In this document: in pieces, positions 21,880 through 33,730 of the stretch
Position numbering within the stretch: the first letter of the stretch is position 1
Layout of the letters: each line of letters starts with the position of its first letter
Source: Heterohyrax brucei
Lineage: Eukaryota > Chordata > Mammalia > Hyracoidea > Procaviidae
NCBI GenBank assembly: GCA_028571685.1
Contig: CM053140.1
Coordinates: 22,673,501 to 22,737,500, forward strand
Length of the DNA stretch: 64,000 nt
Direction of reading: 5' to 3'
Notes under the pieces: model-generated
What the model was told of the DNA's origin: nothing
Database searches by the model: none
Seen by the model: only the letters and a program-made list of their open reading frames with translations
Translations under genes and position numbers: made by a program

Positions 21880-24400
21880 CTTTGTCTCTTAACAGTCATG
21901 AGTCACTGTCTCAGAAACAGAAATGGAAAGTAAGACACAATGGAGTCTGAGCCACAGGGTATTCAGGAACCAGTTTTGTTTTTTCCAAGCTTGAAGTCCC
22001 AAAGGATAGAAAAAGGCAGTAGCCTCTCTGGGTTATCCCACTCTTCATGAAAACCAGAAATCAACATTCCAGAAAAATTATGTCTATCTTTTTCATGGTG
22101 TCCTCTTTTGGATCAAGCTCTCACCATACAATCTTGGATCCAAAAAGTTTAAGAAATGGTCATTGAACACCATGGGTTTTCGAAGATGTTAGGTACCTGT
22201 CATGGATTGAATTGTGTCCCCCCAAAAATACATGTTGCCATGTGGCTGGGCCATGATTCCCACTATCTTGTGACTGTCTTCAATTTTGTGGTTTTCTCGT
22301 GCTGTATGTTAAAGGATTAGGGTGGGACTGTAAATCCCTTTATAGGATCACCTTCCCGCTCCACTGTAAAGGGAGTTTCCCTGGAGTATGGCTTGTACCA
22401 CCCTTAATCCTTTCATCCTGGAAGAGATAAAAGGAAAGACAAGCAGAGATTTAGGAATCTCACACCATCAAGCAAGCAGCACCGGAAGAACAGCACATCC
22501 TTCAGACCTGAGGTTTCTGCACCAAGATGCTCCCTGGACAAAGACTGATGCAATACCAGACTTTCTTCCACAGCCGACAGTGGAAAAGCCTTCCCCTGGA
22601 GTGGACACCCTGAATATGGACTTGTAGCCTACTGGACTGTGTAAGAATAAACCTTCCTTTGTTAAAGCCAGCCCCTCATGGTTATTTTTGTTAGAGCAGC
22701 CCCAGCTGGACTACAACAGTACCTTACAGTGAAGAAGAAAGTATAACAGAAACACTAATAATAACATTAGGCCAACAGTCTGAAATAACTAATGAACCTG
22801 CGATCTCATGAGATGTTTGTTCATGCTTAAGCAGTGTCAGTACCTGTTTCTCACGTGCCTCAGCAACAAATGCATTCTGTAAAACCTCTGATTCCATATG
22901 AATATAAATACAGCAACATTTATGGACTAAGGCACAAAGTGCTCCTTTGTAGAACGAGAAATCTAGTATCATTCTGCTTTGTAAAATCACAGCTCAACTT
23001 TCAGACACTTTGCTGACACTGACAATTACAACTTGGCTATGTTTACCAACAGGAATTCCTGATTTGAGAACTGAAATATCTAAACTCATTACTTAAATAA
23101 CTTAGGAAAAGGAAAATGGTTTCTTCTATCCAGAAAGTAAGACCTTAAAACTTCCGCAATATTCCCATTGAAAACCCACAGTATCTTCTCACTGATTCAG
23201 TCTGATGGACTTAGTTCCTCTTCTGCCTGATTCTGCATCAGTGACAATCTGTGAGCCCATCAGGATCTGCCTAACAGTTGTGGGAATCTTGGGTCATGGT
23301 CCTTTTCACAAGTCTAATGTGTTTTTGTTGAGATATCCTGCTCAAACGGTTTTACAAAATCAGTAAAGTAAAACCTCATCTGTAGATGACAAAATGAAAC
23401 ATGACCATGAGTCATTTATAAAAATAAATCCCATTAAGAGTGAAAAGACTTACTACAAGTTAATTCCAAGTAAAATGTAAAGGCCACATCAAATCTGTTA
23501 AAAAAAGAAAAACCTCAGACAATAATATTTTTAAACATAACCATTAATTGTATTAAAAAAAAAAAAAACCTTCAATGCCACACATAATAATCCTGAGACA
23601 CAATAGTACATAGTCAGGATATACCATGATACACCAAGATTATCAGATCTCGAAATACATCAATGGTATAAAAGTAAATTCATAAGTAAATAATTTAAAT
23701 TCTCAGGTAGAGCACTTGCTTTGATGATGCTGAATGAACAATTAAAAAAGTTGAAGTCAGGTTAACAGCTAAGAAATAATAAAATTATGACATCCTATTA
23801 TGCATTTGTAATACAATATTAGGTAAAAACCTAAGAGGACATTGTTATCACAAATTTTTAATCTAACAAGAATGAGGCTCTTCTCTTGATTTTAACCTGT
23901 TCCATGTAATTGATTTAATAGAACCCTTTAGCACTTTTCCTTAATAAAAAGTTATTTGTGGCTTTTCACGAAGTTTCACATTTCTTAGGAATCCCCCCTA
24001 TGTTATTAAGAACCAATGCTGAAGTTAGTTACCTAGAGATCTTCAAGGAAAACCTCAGCTTTTTCTGCTTCTTTCCCAATTCTGCAGCTTGGTTTTGGAC
24101 TCAGGAATCTTATTCTAGTGACTTATTCTTTGGCTTTAAGGCAGATTATATACATAAAGAACACACTCAACCTTCACTCAGAAATCTGAGAAAATTTTGT
24201 TCTTTTATCAAGGAAAACCCCAATTCTTTATTGCATATGATAGCTAATATTAAAGCTCAAATTTATCTGACAAATGAAACTTTTGACCATACCAAATCAA
24301 TATTTTTCAATAAATCTTACCGTGTAGTACCCCTTTAAATAGCAAAAATGAACTTACTCAGCAACAGACAGATACACACATATACTTCCTCTGCAGCATG
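21880..24400. repeat. Segmental duplication, copy 1
   Basis: Apart from an LTR insertion at 22,198-22,718, this region aligns along its length with 45,760-47,740. Shared blocks include the 'catggtgtcctcttttggatc' type block, 'accttacagtgaagaag', 'attaggcc' and the AT-rich blocks 'acaataatattt' and 'cacataataatcctgag'. No gene was recognised. Confidence 0.65.
22198..22718 (+). mobile_element. Solo MaLR/ERVL-type LTR with GTACC target duplication
   Basis: Starts TGTCATGGATTGAATTGTGT and ends GGACTACAACA. GTACC flanks both sides (22,193-22,197 and 22,719-22,723). The paralogous segment at about 46,055 carries the uninterrupted site. An AATAAA lies at about 22,647. Confidence 0.85.
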
Positions 24401-24768
24401 GAAAGCAAAAATATGTCAAGTTCAGTTACGACAAATAGCTATTAATTTATTATCAGTAACTTACCTAAAAGGCTTTGGAGATTCTGTTATGCCTAAAATG
24501 GAAACAAAGTTTGTTTCAACAGTCCAAGTTTGCACTCAACTTTTACTAGGTCTTGTATTTGGCCCAGTTTCATTTTAACCCATAAAGCTTCTATCAGCTG
24601 GCTTTGGAAATCACCAAGTCTCTCTGGTCAGCTGACTGATACTCTTGCTAGGGTTGAAACATTTTTACAGGCCATGTCAGATGTGTCTCAAGGTTCCCCT
24701 ACAACACAAACAACTTGTTTACAGTTCTTTCACAATTTGCATTCAACTGATTTCGGATAAGTATAATC

Positions 24769-24920
24769 TAGTGCCGTCGAGTCAATTCTGACTCACAGCG
24801 ACCCCAGAGGACAGAGGAGAAACTGTTCCACAGAGTTTCCAAGGAGCGTGTGACGGATTACAGCTGTGCACCTCCCAGTTAGCAGACGGAGCACTTAACC
24901 ACTATGCCACCAGGGTTTCC
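24769..24920 (-). mobile_element. AfroSINE-type SINE, minus strand
   Basis: 'gtgccgtcgagtcaattctg', 'acagagtttccaaggagcg', and the inverted tRNA-like head 'cttaaccactatgccacc' ending in AGGGTTTCC. Confidence 0.85.
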
Positions 24921-25298
24921 TAAGATAATTACAGACACTAGGAATTCGTCTTATTAATTCACTGAAAAAGGCCTCCACCTAGTTGCAAAGAGTCCTTCGG
25001 AAGCTGCTCTGGAGCTATCCCGGCTCAGAGGCTGGAGAACAGGGAGGAGTGATCTTGCCTTGCCCTCGTTCCTCCGACTCATAAAAGACACATGTTTCAG
25101 TTGACCTAGGAGTTTTCAAGGGCAAAAGATAAGTTATTTCCCTTTTACTGTTATGAAACTACTACTTTTACTTTAAGACAAACATACTTTTTTCTCGTCT
25201 GGGACCTTCCAACAAGGTCTGTAAGTCAGTCTTCTCAGCTCAGTGACACTTATTTTCTCAATCGACTCTAAATTCTGCTTTCTTATCTATTTCAATTG

Positions 25299-25458
25299 GA
25301 AACCCTGGTGGCGTAGTGGGTTAAGTTCCACGTCTGCTAACCAAAAGGTCAGCAGTTCAAACCCGCCAGGCACTCCTCGGAAACTCTCTGGGGCACTTCT
25401 ACTCTGACCTCTAGGGTCAACAGCAGTTGGACCCGACTCGATGGCAGTGGGTTTTTAT
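25299..25458 (+). mobile_element. AfroSINE-type SINE
   Basis: Near-consensus: 'gaaaccctggtggcgtagtg', 'aggtcagcagttcaaaccc', 'tcggaaactctctggggca', 'cccgactcgatggcagtggg'. The tRNA-like A and B box region is intact. Confidence 0.9.
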
Positions 25459-25649
25459 CCATCTCAACTAGCTTAGCCACGACACTCCCCACCCTGCTTA
25501 GCAGGATCTGGGCATGAAAGATTTCTCCAACATGTCGGACTACTTGTAGGTTTCAAAGAATTTCAACCAGAAAGATCCTAAAAGCAGAAAAGCCTGGGAG
25601 ACTCTGCTACAAGTAAAGCCTGTACTGGCCATGACTTGACAAGACGGGC

Positions 25650-26560
25650 AATTTGGAACAAGTCATACAGTCCAGTATGCCAGGAATGACAATGTGAAGA
25701 AGAATAGGGTTGCATTCATCATCAAAAGGAACATTTCAGTATCTCTCCTGAAGCAGAATGTTGTCAGTGATAGGATAATAGCCATACATCTGCAAGGAAA
25801 GCCAATCAATGCCTACTATTCAATAATTTGCACCAACCACTAAGGCCGAAGAGGAAGAAATGCAGGATTTTTGCCAGGTTCTACACTCTGAAAATAATCA
25901 AACATGGATTCAGGGAGCATTGACAGTTACTAGTAATTCAAATGTAGAAGCAATAAATAAAGAAGGAAGAGTGGTAGCTGGGAAATAAGGCCTTGGTAAT
26001 AGAAGTGATGTCCAAGATTGCAGGACACCATTTCACAAGATGAATGACTTCATGGCTAATATCTTTGTGCACCTATATAAATGGTATGTACACACACAAC
26101 CTCTCCAGATGGAATACACAGGAATCAGATGGACTACATCTGTGGAAAGAGATGATGGCAAAGCTCACTGTTTGTTAGCTGAATGCCGGGGACTGACTGT
26201 GAAACACACCATTAATTGTTCATACCTAGGTTTCATCCTGAAACTAAAGAAAGTTAGAAAAAGTTCATGAGAACCAAACCACAAAATTGAATCTATCCCA
26301 CCTGAGTTGAAAGACCATCCTAGAAACACATCTGAGTCTCTGAACACTAGTGACTGAATCTAGGCAAGCTGTGGGATGACATCAAATAATTGATACCTGA
26401 AGAAAGCAAAGGTCACTGAGAAGACACAAGAGAAAAAAAAATCCAAATGCATGTCAGAAGAGACTCTGAAACTTGCTCTTGAATGTTGAGTAGCTAAAGA
26501 AAAAGAAAGAAATGATGCAGTCAAAAGTAATACGGAAATCAATCAAAGGAAAGAACAGTT
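25650..26560 (+). mobile_element. RTE/BovB-like LINE, 5' and endonuclease part, decayed
   Basis: 'gggttgcattcatcatcaaa', 'gcaccaaccactaaggccg' and 'gtggaaagagatgatggcaa' match the copy at 13,800-14,250. Its end is the part also found upstream of the intact kinase gene (6,690-6,925). Confidence 0.8.
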
Positions 26561-27008
26561 CTATGGAATTCATTACATATATATATACACACACACGGAG
26601 AGAGAAACATTTTTCTTTTTCAAAGAATGTATCAAGGACTCTTGAGAACAAAAACACAGAAAGGCACAATGAATTATTCCCAGTCTGGACAGGTCCATTT
26701 CTTGCAGTGACCTGAGGAGGAGCCAAGGGTTTGCAACTCCAAACCCCGACATCAGTTCTTGGAAACCCAGGTCTGTGCTCCTTCTAGCACAAGCTGTTTC
26801 AGGGACCTGAGAGACTGACCCAACTTAGCTGCTTTCTGTTACCATAAAATACAGATTCTTCCCACCTCCCACAAAACCACTACTCAGACAGAAGTGAGGT
26901 GAATAATCAGGGCCATTGATCCTATATGGATATACGAATCCTCCAAAGCATGTTTAAGTTTTCCTGTCAGACTGGAAGTTTTGATTCGGTGACTAAGGGA
27001 GGACAAAG
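26560..27008 (+). pseudogene. Unit B: decayed promoter and exon 1 of a Smok-like copy
   Basis: This segment aligns with 6,924-7,597 of the intact gene, minus the T-rich tract. The TATA box is gone. An ATG at 26,936 sits where the intact start is, but the next codons read MDIRIL, so the myristoylatable Gly2 is lost. A weaker donor AAAG|GTGATT follows at 27,008. The promoter-to-exon-2 distance (about 2.2 kb) matches the intact gene, which shows this is a genomic duplicate and not a processed retrocopy. Confidence 0.65.
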
Positions 27009-27384
27009 GTGATTGACTTCATGGAGTCATTTAGTCATGGGGAAAATTAATCTTTGAATAACGTGGGTAATCCCCACTAAGGGTCTGGAATGCACATCTG
27101 GAGCCTGGAAAGGGTGTCTGCAATTCTCCCAGTCTTCACACTGTAGGGAGCAAAGGAAAAATGATCACACTGACAAGAATTTCAGTGCCATGTGCCAAAA
27201 GACACAAACCTTGACTTTTATTTCTTTTCGTACAGAAACGGCTTGCAAGCCTAGCTTAGCTATGTAGCAAGTTTAAGCAACTTACATTTCAAACACTGAA
27301 TTGTTCTTGCTGAAGTTTCATCATCTAAATTGGCCTATGTGGGGAATCCTTCAAAACCCAATAATTCAGCCAAAGGGGTTGTTA

Positions 27385-27540
27385 AATCAAAACCACTGCC
27401 TTCAAGTCGGGTGTGACTCTTGGCAACCCTAAAAGTCAGAACAGATATGCCCCACAGAGTTTCCAAGGAGTACTTGGAGGATCTGAACTGTTGATCTTTT
27501 GGTTAGCAGACATAGCACTTAACCCACTGTGCTACAAGGG
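27385..27540 (-). mobile_element. AfroSINE-type SINE, minus strand, in unit B intron
   Basis: 'actgccttcaagtcgggtg', 'cccacagagtttccaagga', 'gcacttaacccactgtgc'. Confidence 0.8.
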
Positions 27541-27599
27541 GTTGTTAAGAGTTTAATTAATTAATTAGAGATATATTTATGTATGCTAAGTGCTTGTTA

Positions 27600-28500
27600 C
27601 CGGCTCATGAGTTAAAAGGGCTGCCAAGGGCTGGGCCACAGTGGCGACAGCAGTGTGGTCAGTGGTGCCGGGCAGTGGTGGGTGGACGTGTCAGACAACA
27701 GGTGGAGACAGCAAGCGGCTAAGGCTGGAGAAGTGGCTGTTGAGGGTCCGCCAGCAAGCTGCTGGAGCAAGCAGGGGATGCCCCCAAAACCAGAGCTTCA
27801 GTTGAGGACAGTCCCAAAGGAACCATCCAGCAGCCAGGCCGACTTACCCCAGGGACACTTTGTCACACAGCCAGAGTTCACAGCAGTGGCTCTACTCTGA
27901 AAAGCAGAGCTGTAAATCTTATGGCTCCAGCTGACAGTCTCAAAGGAACGGTCCTGCGGCAAGGCAAAGTGGGTTTATCACAGACGAACGTCGTGGCAAG
28001 GCCAAGAGTCACAGCGAGGGCTCTGCAGTGAAAAGCAGGGCTCTGCTTCCAAAGGCGGGCTGTAGTCCTCAAAGTCTTTTCCAAACGTGGTACCAAAAGA
28101 GGGCCCAAAACCATGAGGGCTGGGTTCCTCCCAGGCACACGTAGTGGTGGACATCCAAGTCACAGCCAGGTCTCTGCTCCCAACAGCTGGGCCACAGTGC
28201 CTGCTTGCTGCTGCTTTTGACTCCTGCGGTGGTCTCGCTCATCTTGGAGTGGACAGATGATGTTTCTGTCACAGGACGAAGCTGTGGTCTTAGCACTTCA
28301 CAACCACGGTTTAAGACACTGCCTTCTTATCCAACAGCCCTTCTTTTGACTTTTAGAGCCTTCACAGCTCCTTCTGGGCTTGTAATTAGCAAGACGGACT
28401 CCATGTTAATACAGCCTCACTGCAGCCACCGCCTCCTGCCCCCGGTGGGCATCCGGACACAGGGCAGACGACTGGCAACGTCGTCTGTTCAGTGATCTGG
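27600..28500. repeat. GC-rich segment with internal imperfect repeats in unit B intron
   Basis: Two blocks about 135 bp apart repeat the pattern 'gagttcacagcagtggctct', GAAAAGCAG and 'ggctct' against 'gagtcacagcgagggctctg', GAAAAGCAG and 'ggctct' (about 27,875 and 28,010), each near a 'gtc.caaagga' block. It differs sharply in base composition from the AT-rich sequence around it. The intact gene's intron has nothing similar. Family not recognised. Confidence 0.5.
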
Positions 28501-28963
28501 AGACAACGTGAAACAAGCCAGCTGCAAAACCTGACGATCTTTTATTGTACTCATATTTTTTCAATCTATGTTAAATTTTTCTGCTTTAACTTTCTTATTT
28601 TAATTTTCCTCAGGTTTTTAATTTATATCTTTAGAAACTTGTAATTTCTTATTTTCCAAATGATAGAGTTCTCATTTGATTATTATTGCATTCCTTTCAG
28701 TGATTTTTATTTCAGTTACTTTTCTTCCATCAATTTCATTTTCCCATTTTTATTAGAACTGTCTAAAGTATTTTCTCTGGATTTTTAAGTCTATTTTTTT
28801 CTCAGTTTTAAATTTCACTTTATTTGATGGCACTTGGCTTTGGCTTGACTTCATCTTTGTCTATCATTTTTATGTTTTACTAAGTTGTTAGTTACGACAT
28901 CCTCCATTATTTGAATTGATTTACTTATTTTCTCTTTGGCTCCATTTTTTACCCTACCACAAG

Positions 28964-30945
28964 GAAATCTACTATTTCACACAACATTGAACATGCTACA
29001 GAGCCACTTAGCCTTTTCTGCTGAGGAGGAAATCCCTGTAGAACACTACTACTTCTTAAGAGCCATCGGCAAGGGGACATCTCACAGAGTCAAGTTATCC
29101 CAGCACATCATCACTGACAAAGAGGGAGCTGAGAAAAGTGTTGAGAAGTGTCAACAGACATCCACCAACACCTGACACGAGACACAGAGATAAAAACCAC
29201 GCAGGATCTCCACCATCCAAGTGCCTTAATGCTGTTGCGAGTCATAGAGAATAACGACATCCTAGGTACAGTGATGGAGTAGGTAACTGCAGGGGACATG
29301 CATGATCATCTAGGGGTTCAGGGTTTCACAAGCAAAAAGAGGCCCAAGCCAAATTCCACCAGTCAGTGGTAGCCATATACTTTTGCCACAACAAACGTAT
29401 TCTACACAAGGACATTCGACCAGAAAACATGCCCTGGGATCACACAGACAACTCTCAAAATTACCGACTGTGGAATGTGAACTGAATTCTCCAAGGGGAG
29501 GAAGTGAAACATTTCTTGTTGGAGGCTCCCTTATTATGTGCCAGAACTCCTACCGGGAGGAAAGCAGAGTGGACCTACCATGGAAGTGTGGAGACTGCGA
29601 GCGCCTGGTACCTCAAGGGACGTGGGTCTCTGCCTTTTCATGAAGAGACCTTAACTGAGACACAAAAGCAGGTACTAGAGGAAGAATATGATACTTGTCT
29701 CCACATGTCTAGGCCATATGAACACCTGCTTAGCCAAAGACTCACTGGTGACCCAAGAAAGACAGCCACACGAGAGGACATCCTAGAAAACTCAGGGATG
29801 AAGATGTATGAGAAAGTAAAACAAAAGGTGTACGTGCAGCCATTCCCAGACTACGAGCACACCTGGTGCTTTGAGGCCACAGTGAATGCATATTACAAGG
29901 AGGGAGAGATTTAGGAATCGTACTGAATCAAAAATATGGTAACATCGTGGTCACCTATCTGGTAAGAAGACACCACACATCTGACATGGAGAGTCACGCT
30001 AGTATTGTGGAACCCCAGAGTGCAGTACATTGCACTGATTGTCACACAGCTTAGTCATCCTGTGAGGTGCATCCACCTTCTGTGCTGAACCCAAACAGTG
30101 CACTTACACTGTGCCTGCCATTCCAACCTATGTTTACTATTTCTACAGTGCTCTGAAGGCTCTAACTGATAGAAGGAAGGGGACCTCTATAGCATGTGCT
30201 TCTCCCTGAGTGTCCCTTAAAAGTCACTCCTGTATCAGCACCCCAGGACAGCCTGGACAGAGTCCAACCAAACCTCAGAACTATGTGCCAAGGTGAGAAA
30301 TAGTGTGGTGCCACAAATCAGCACAGTCCCCATATGTGTTTCTGCGGCACCCTACTCAACCCAGACCATCGATAAGGATGACGGAGCCCCAGGGGAAACC
30401 AGTTTCCAAACGGGAGTGTCACAACTAAGTTCCTACAAGGCAGGAGATGCCTGAGCAGACAGTGAAGTCAGCCTCTCCTTCTGTCAACACTGAGGACCAG
30501 CAGGATGCCACAGAAAGATTCTTCAGATTCATGAGACAACCCTGTTGCACTCTGATCAAAAGAGAACGAAAGCTTTGTGACAGCAAAGTTGCAGAGGAAA
30601 CACTCAAACCTCGAAAGGCCATGGTCTCTCAAGTTTAGGTGGAGGATGAAAATCACCAGTTCTGTGGAGCACAAAGAGACGGTGCAGGAGATCTGCCAAA
30701 GACTAGACACCCACCAACAAGTACACGCTGCTGTATACGAACAGCACAGCAGAGCTGTAGGACTCTGTGCAGTGGAGGATGAAGATGTCCACACCACCTG
30801 TGTGGACCCTCAACAAGGAAAGAGAATTTCAGGCATCTCTGAGGCCTTCAACAGCATTGCCTCAAGAAAGAGCAGGGAGCGTGTAGTCTCAAACGCTGCC
30901 AGCAGTTGCCAGGGGCAAAAGAGGAGTTCACAGATTTAAGCTCCC
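28964..30945 (+). pseudogene. Unit B: Smok/MARK-like kinase pseudogene, body
   Basis: Starts behind a conserved CCACAAG acceptor. It reads YFLRAIGKGT and VKLSQHIITDKE of the kinase N-lobe and then hits a stop at 29,173. Kinase pieces continue through several frames to about 29,800. A degenerate UBA follows (29,850-29,915), then the linker. A C-terminal part with RQPCCTLIKRERK leads into a readable KA1 segment (RMKITSSVE, ISGISEAFNSIAS) at 30,640-30,900. Frameshifts and stops exclude a full product. Unlike the intact gene, KA1 sequence is nearly complete here, so it shows the older gene structure. Confidence 0.85.
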
Positions 30946-30959
30946 ACAGAATGAGATAA

Positions 30960-32960
30960 TGTTTTGTTCTGTTGTGTGTATACTTGTTGTAACTTGAAAT
31001 CTACTCAATGGGACTGAATGGAATGATGACAAAACAACAGGAATTGAGAGGTTATCAATGCAGATGTTTCAAAGAACAGATGCACCACTGGAAGGCCTCA
31101 CTTGCCAATACTCATAAACCTGGAAGACTGCTATCTGGCCAACCAACTGCAAGTGACCCTTTCTGAGACCCATTTCAAAGGAAGGTGATCAAAGACAACA
31201 CACAGATTACTGAAAAATATTATTAGTATCACACATGACTAAAATTTTGCTCAAGATCACTGTGTTGTGATTACTGCCTTTTGAGTGAGAGCTTTCTAGC
31301 CATGGCCTTGTAACTCCTACCCAGGTGACTAGGCAAGACAGTGTGATAGTGAGTTCAAGGCCCACGAAGAGTACTGGTCCTTAGCTCCTTAAGAGAGAGC
31401 TCATTCCAGAGCAGTCAGGGTGATTCGCTCAACACCAATGAGGAATAGCTTTGAAATGATAGACCATTCTGTGGGCCCAGATCACTGCACTGTAAAGCTC
31501 TTGGAAACAGGAGCTAGAGACAGCACAAGCTGGTAACTGGTGACAGGAGAGACCTCGCAGCAGGAGAGATCATGCTGGGCTCCCCAGCCCACAAAGACAG
31601 AAAGTTGAGGGCCTGTGATCAGTGGCCAAGGGCCGGAGAGAGCCTTGTCTTCAGGAGGTGGGCAGAGGAGTCTGTGGGGAAACTTCCAATGGAAATCCTA
31701 TGGAAAAAGTGGCATCTCTTTGGAGTCAACAGCTGAGAGTGACACAGACAGCCCGAGGTCCTCTGTAAATATTGTGACCAAGACTATTAACAAGGAATAA
31801 AGGATAAAAAGACCAAAGCACTAACAACATTCAGGGACACTGAGATAAGTACCCCAAATTATGTAAATTGCCTCAAGGCTGTTTTTCAGAAGACACCAGA
31901 TGGAAGAAACTCTAAGGACATGCACAGAAATGCCCACTTGGACAGTGACAGGGCCTTTCAATGGGAGCACCAGACAGCCACAGTCAGGACCCGGGGATAG
32001 AACCAAAGAACCAAGAATTTGTATGCACAGCACCCCATAAGAAATCCTGCTACCAGTCCCAGAAGGCCCCCGAGAAAGGAACTCTCTACATCCTGTAACT
32101 GATTCCACCCCAAATGACCTCTTTCAGACTCAGGAGATCAGAGAAGCAACTTCTGTCTTCTGATGAGTGGCTCACTGGGCTCTCCTCCCCAGGTAGCAGG
32201 AAGCAACCTTCATGGTAACAAAATTTATTAAGTCAAAGTACCTTACAGACAGGGAAGGGGTCAGTCTCTGTGAGTGGGGAAAGACCTGGTACAAAGCTTG
32301 TAGGGTTCCTTGTATTGGTAAATGGTACTGTTCTAGTCAGGAAGGAAAGGTAGGAAACAGTCTTAGGTTTCAGTTTTGGGGTTATCAGTCAGCAACTGGA
32401 TGATGGGACCCCTCCTAAAGAAGAAAATAGTGGTATGTAGATAGGATTAAAAATACGGGCTATGTAATTTCTAGATCATAGTCCTGAGGAAGTACCCACA
32501 CGTAGCCATGTCTCAAACTAACAGGGGAATTGTTACAGCTCCAATTCCCCTTCTTAAACGCTGACTCGGGATCATCTGATCAGGTGGCCTGTGGTGGTGA
32601 CCAGGCTTCCTAGCTACCCTTGTCATTTTCCCTTGAGGAGACATGGGCCTGAAATCTTGAAGGGAATGTGGGAAGCCGACTCGCTCTGGCTACTTCCTGC
32701 TGTTTCGGGTTGTAGTCCTGCCTACCCATCAGATCCACGTTCCCCAAGAACCCTGTCTCAAAAACATTGAGGATCTTGATCTATCTACCGCATGGTTGGT
32801 AGGTATAGGCTGCATATCCTTGCAGGACCATGAGATTGCCTAGGAAGGGTTGTAGCTTGGAGTTGTGTCTTTTACCTTAGAACCCAAATTCAAGACATGT
32901 TGTATGGTGACCTGGCCAGATTTACTAACATAAAAACAACACTGTTCCTTGACATATACG
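30960..32960. repeat. Duplicated intergenic flank, copy 1 (between units B and C)
   Basis: Shares landmarks in the same order with 37,560-38,935 and 42,630-44,680: a 'gtcctctgtaa' block, AATAAAGGATAAAAAG, an 'aaaatttattaagtcaaag' block, 'ccttgaggagacatg' and 'aacataaaaacaacactg'. An AATAAA hexamer at 31,795 could be the old polyadenylation site of unit B. No other gene is visible. Confidence 0.7.
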
Positions 32961-32979
32961 CAGGTGCTGTCCTCAGTTG

Positions 32980-33705
32980 CTGTTCAAAAGTCAAGAAATC
33001 AGTGTGGGACTTTACCACCTGGTAAGACCATCAGCAGGGGGACATGTGGTAGAGTTAGCCTATCCTGGCACATCATTATGGGCAAAGAGGTAGCCAAGAA
33101 GAGTCTAAAAGAGCCCACAGACATCCTCCAACCTCTTGACACTAGACTCAGAGATAAAAATCATGAAGGATCTCTACAATCCAAATATTTTCATGCTATT
33201 GCAAGTCAGAGAGAGTAACATTATCTTTGGCATAGTGATGGAGTGCTAACTGCAGGGGACTGGGGTGATCATCCAGAGACTCACGGTTTCAAGAGTGAAA
33301 AAGAGGCCCAAACAACATTCCATCAATTAGTATAGGCCCTACAAGTGCGCCACAACAAGTGTGTTGTGCATACACCCATCAAACCAGAAAATGTGCTCTT
33401 GGATGATAGAAAGAACATCAAACTGGCTGACTTTGATTTGGGAAATGGAATTCACCAAGGAGAGCAAGCTGAAAACTTTCTGTAGGAGTCTCCCTTATTA
33501 AGCCCCACAACTCCAAAATGGAGCAAAGTTCCACGGATACCCTGGTGGAGGTGTGGCATCGTGCATTTCATGGTAAGTGTATATCCACCTTCTGACGGTA
33601 ATGCCTTCAATGAGCCACGAAAGTAGGTACAGGACGGACAGTATAATAGTCTTTCTACATGTCTATGTCATGTGAACACTCACTGAGTCAAACATTCATT
33701 TGTAA
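32980..33705 (+). pseudogene. Unit C, first part: truncated kinase-domain pseudogene
   Basis: Covers the kinase domain from the N-lobe to the middle of the C-lobe. The catalytic loop region (KPENVLLDD, then NIKLADFD) is recognisable at 33,375-33,440. Multiple stops and frameshifts are present. At about 33,705, within a FICN-like C-lobe stretch, it breaks straight into the intron end and acceptor of the next copy. Confidence 0.75.
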
Positions 33706-33730
33706 CCCTCTTTCTCCATTTTAACACAAG

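Noticed and set aside
25299..25372. tRNA gene in the SINE head
   Set aside because: The A/B-box-like region belongs to the SINE; no complete cloverleaf with acceptor stem is present.
30577..30939. 120-codon ORF as a stand-alone KA1 protein
   Set aside because: It is the KA1 end of pseudogene unit B, with no promoter or start context of its own.
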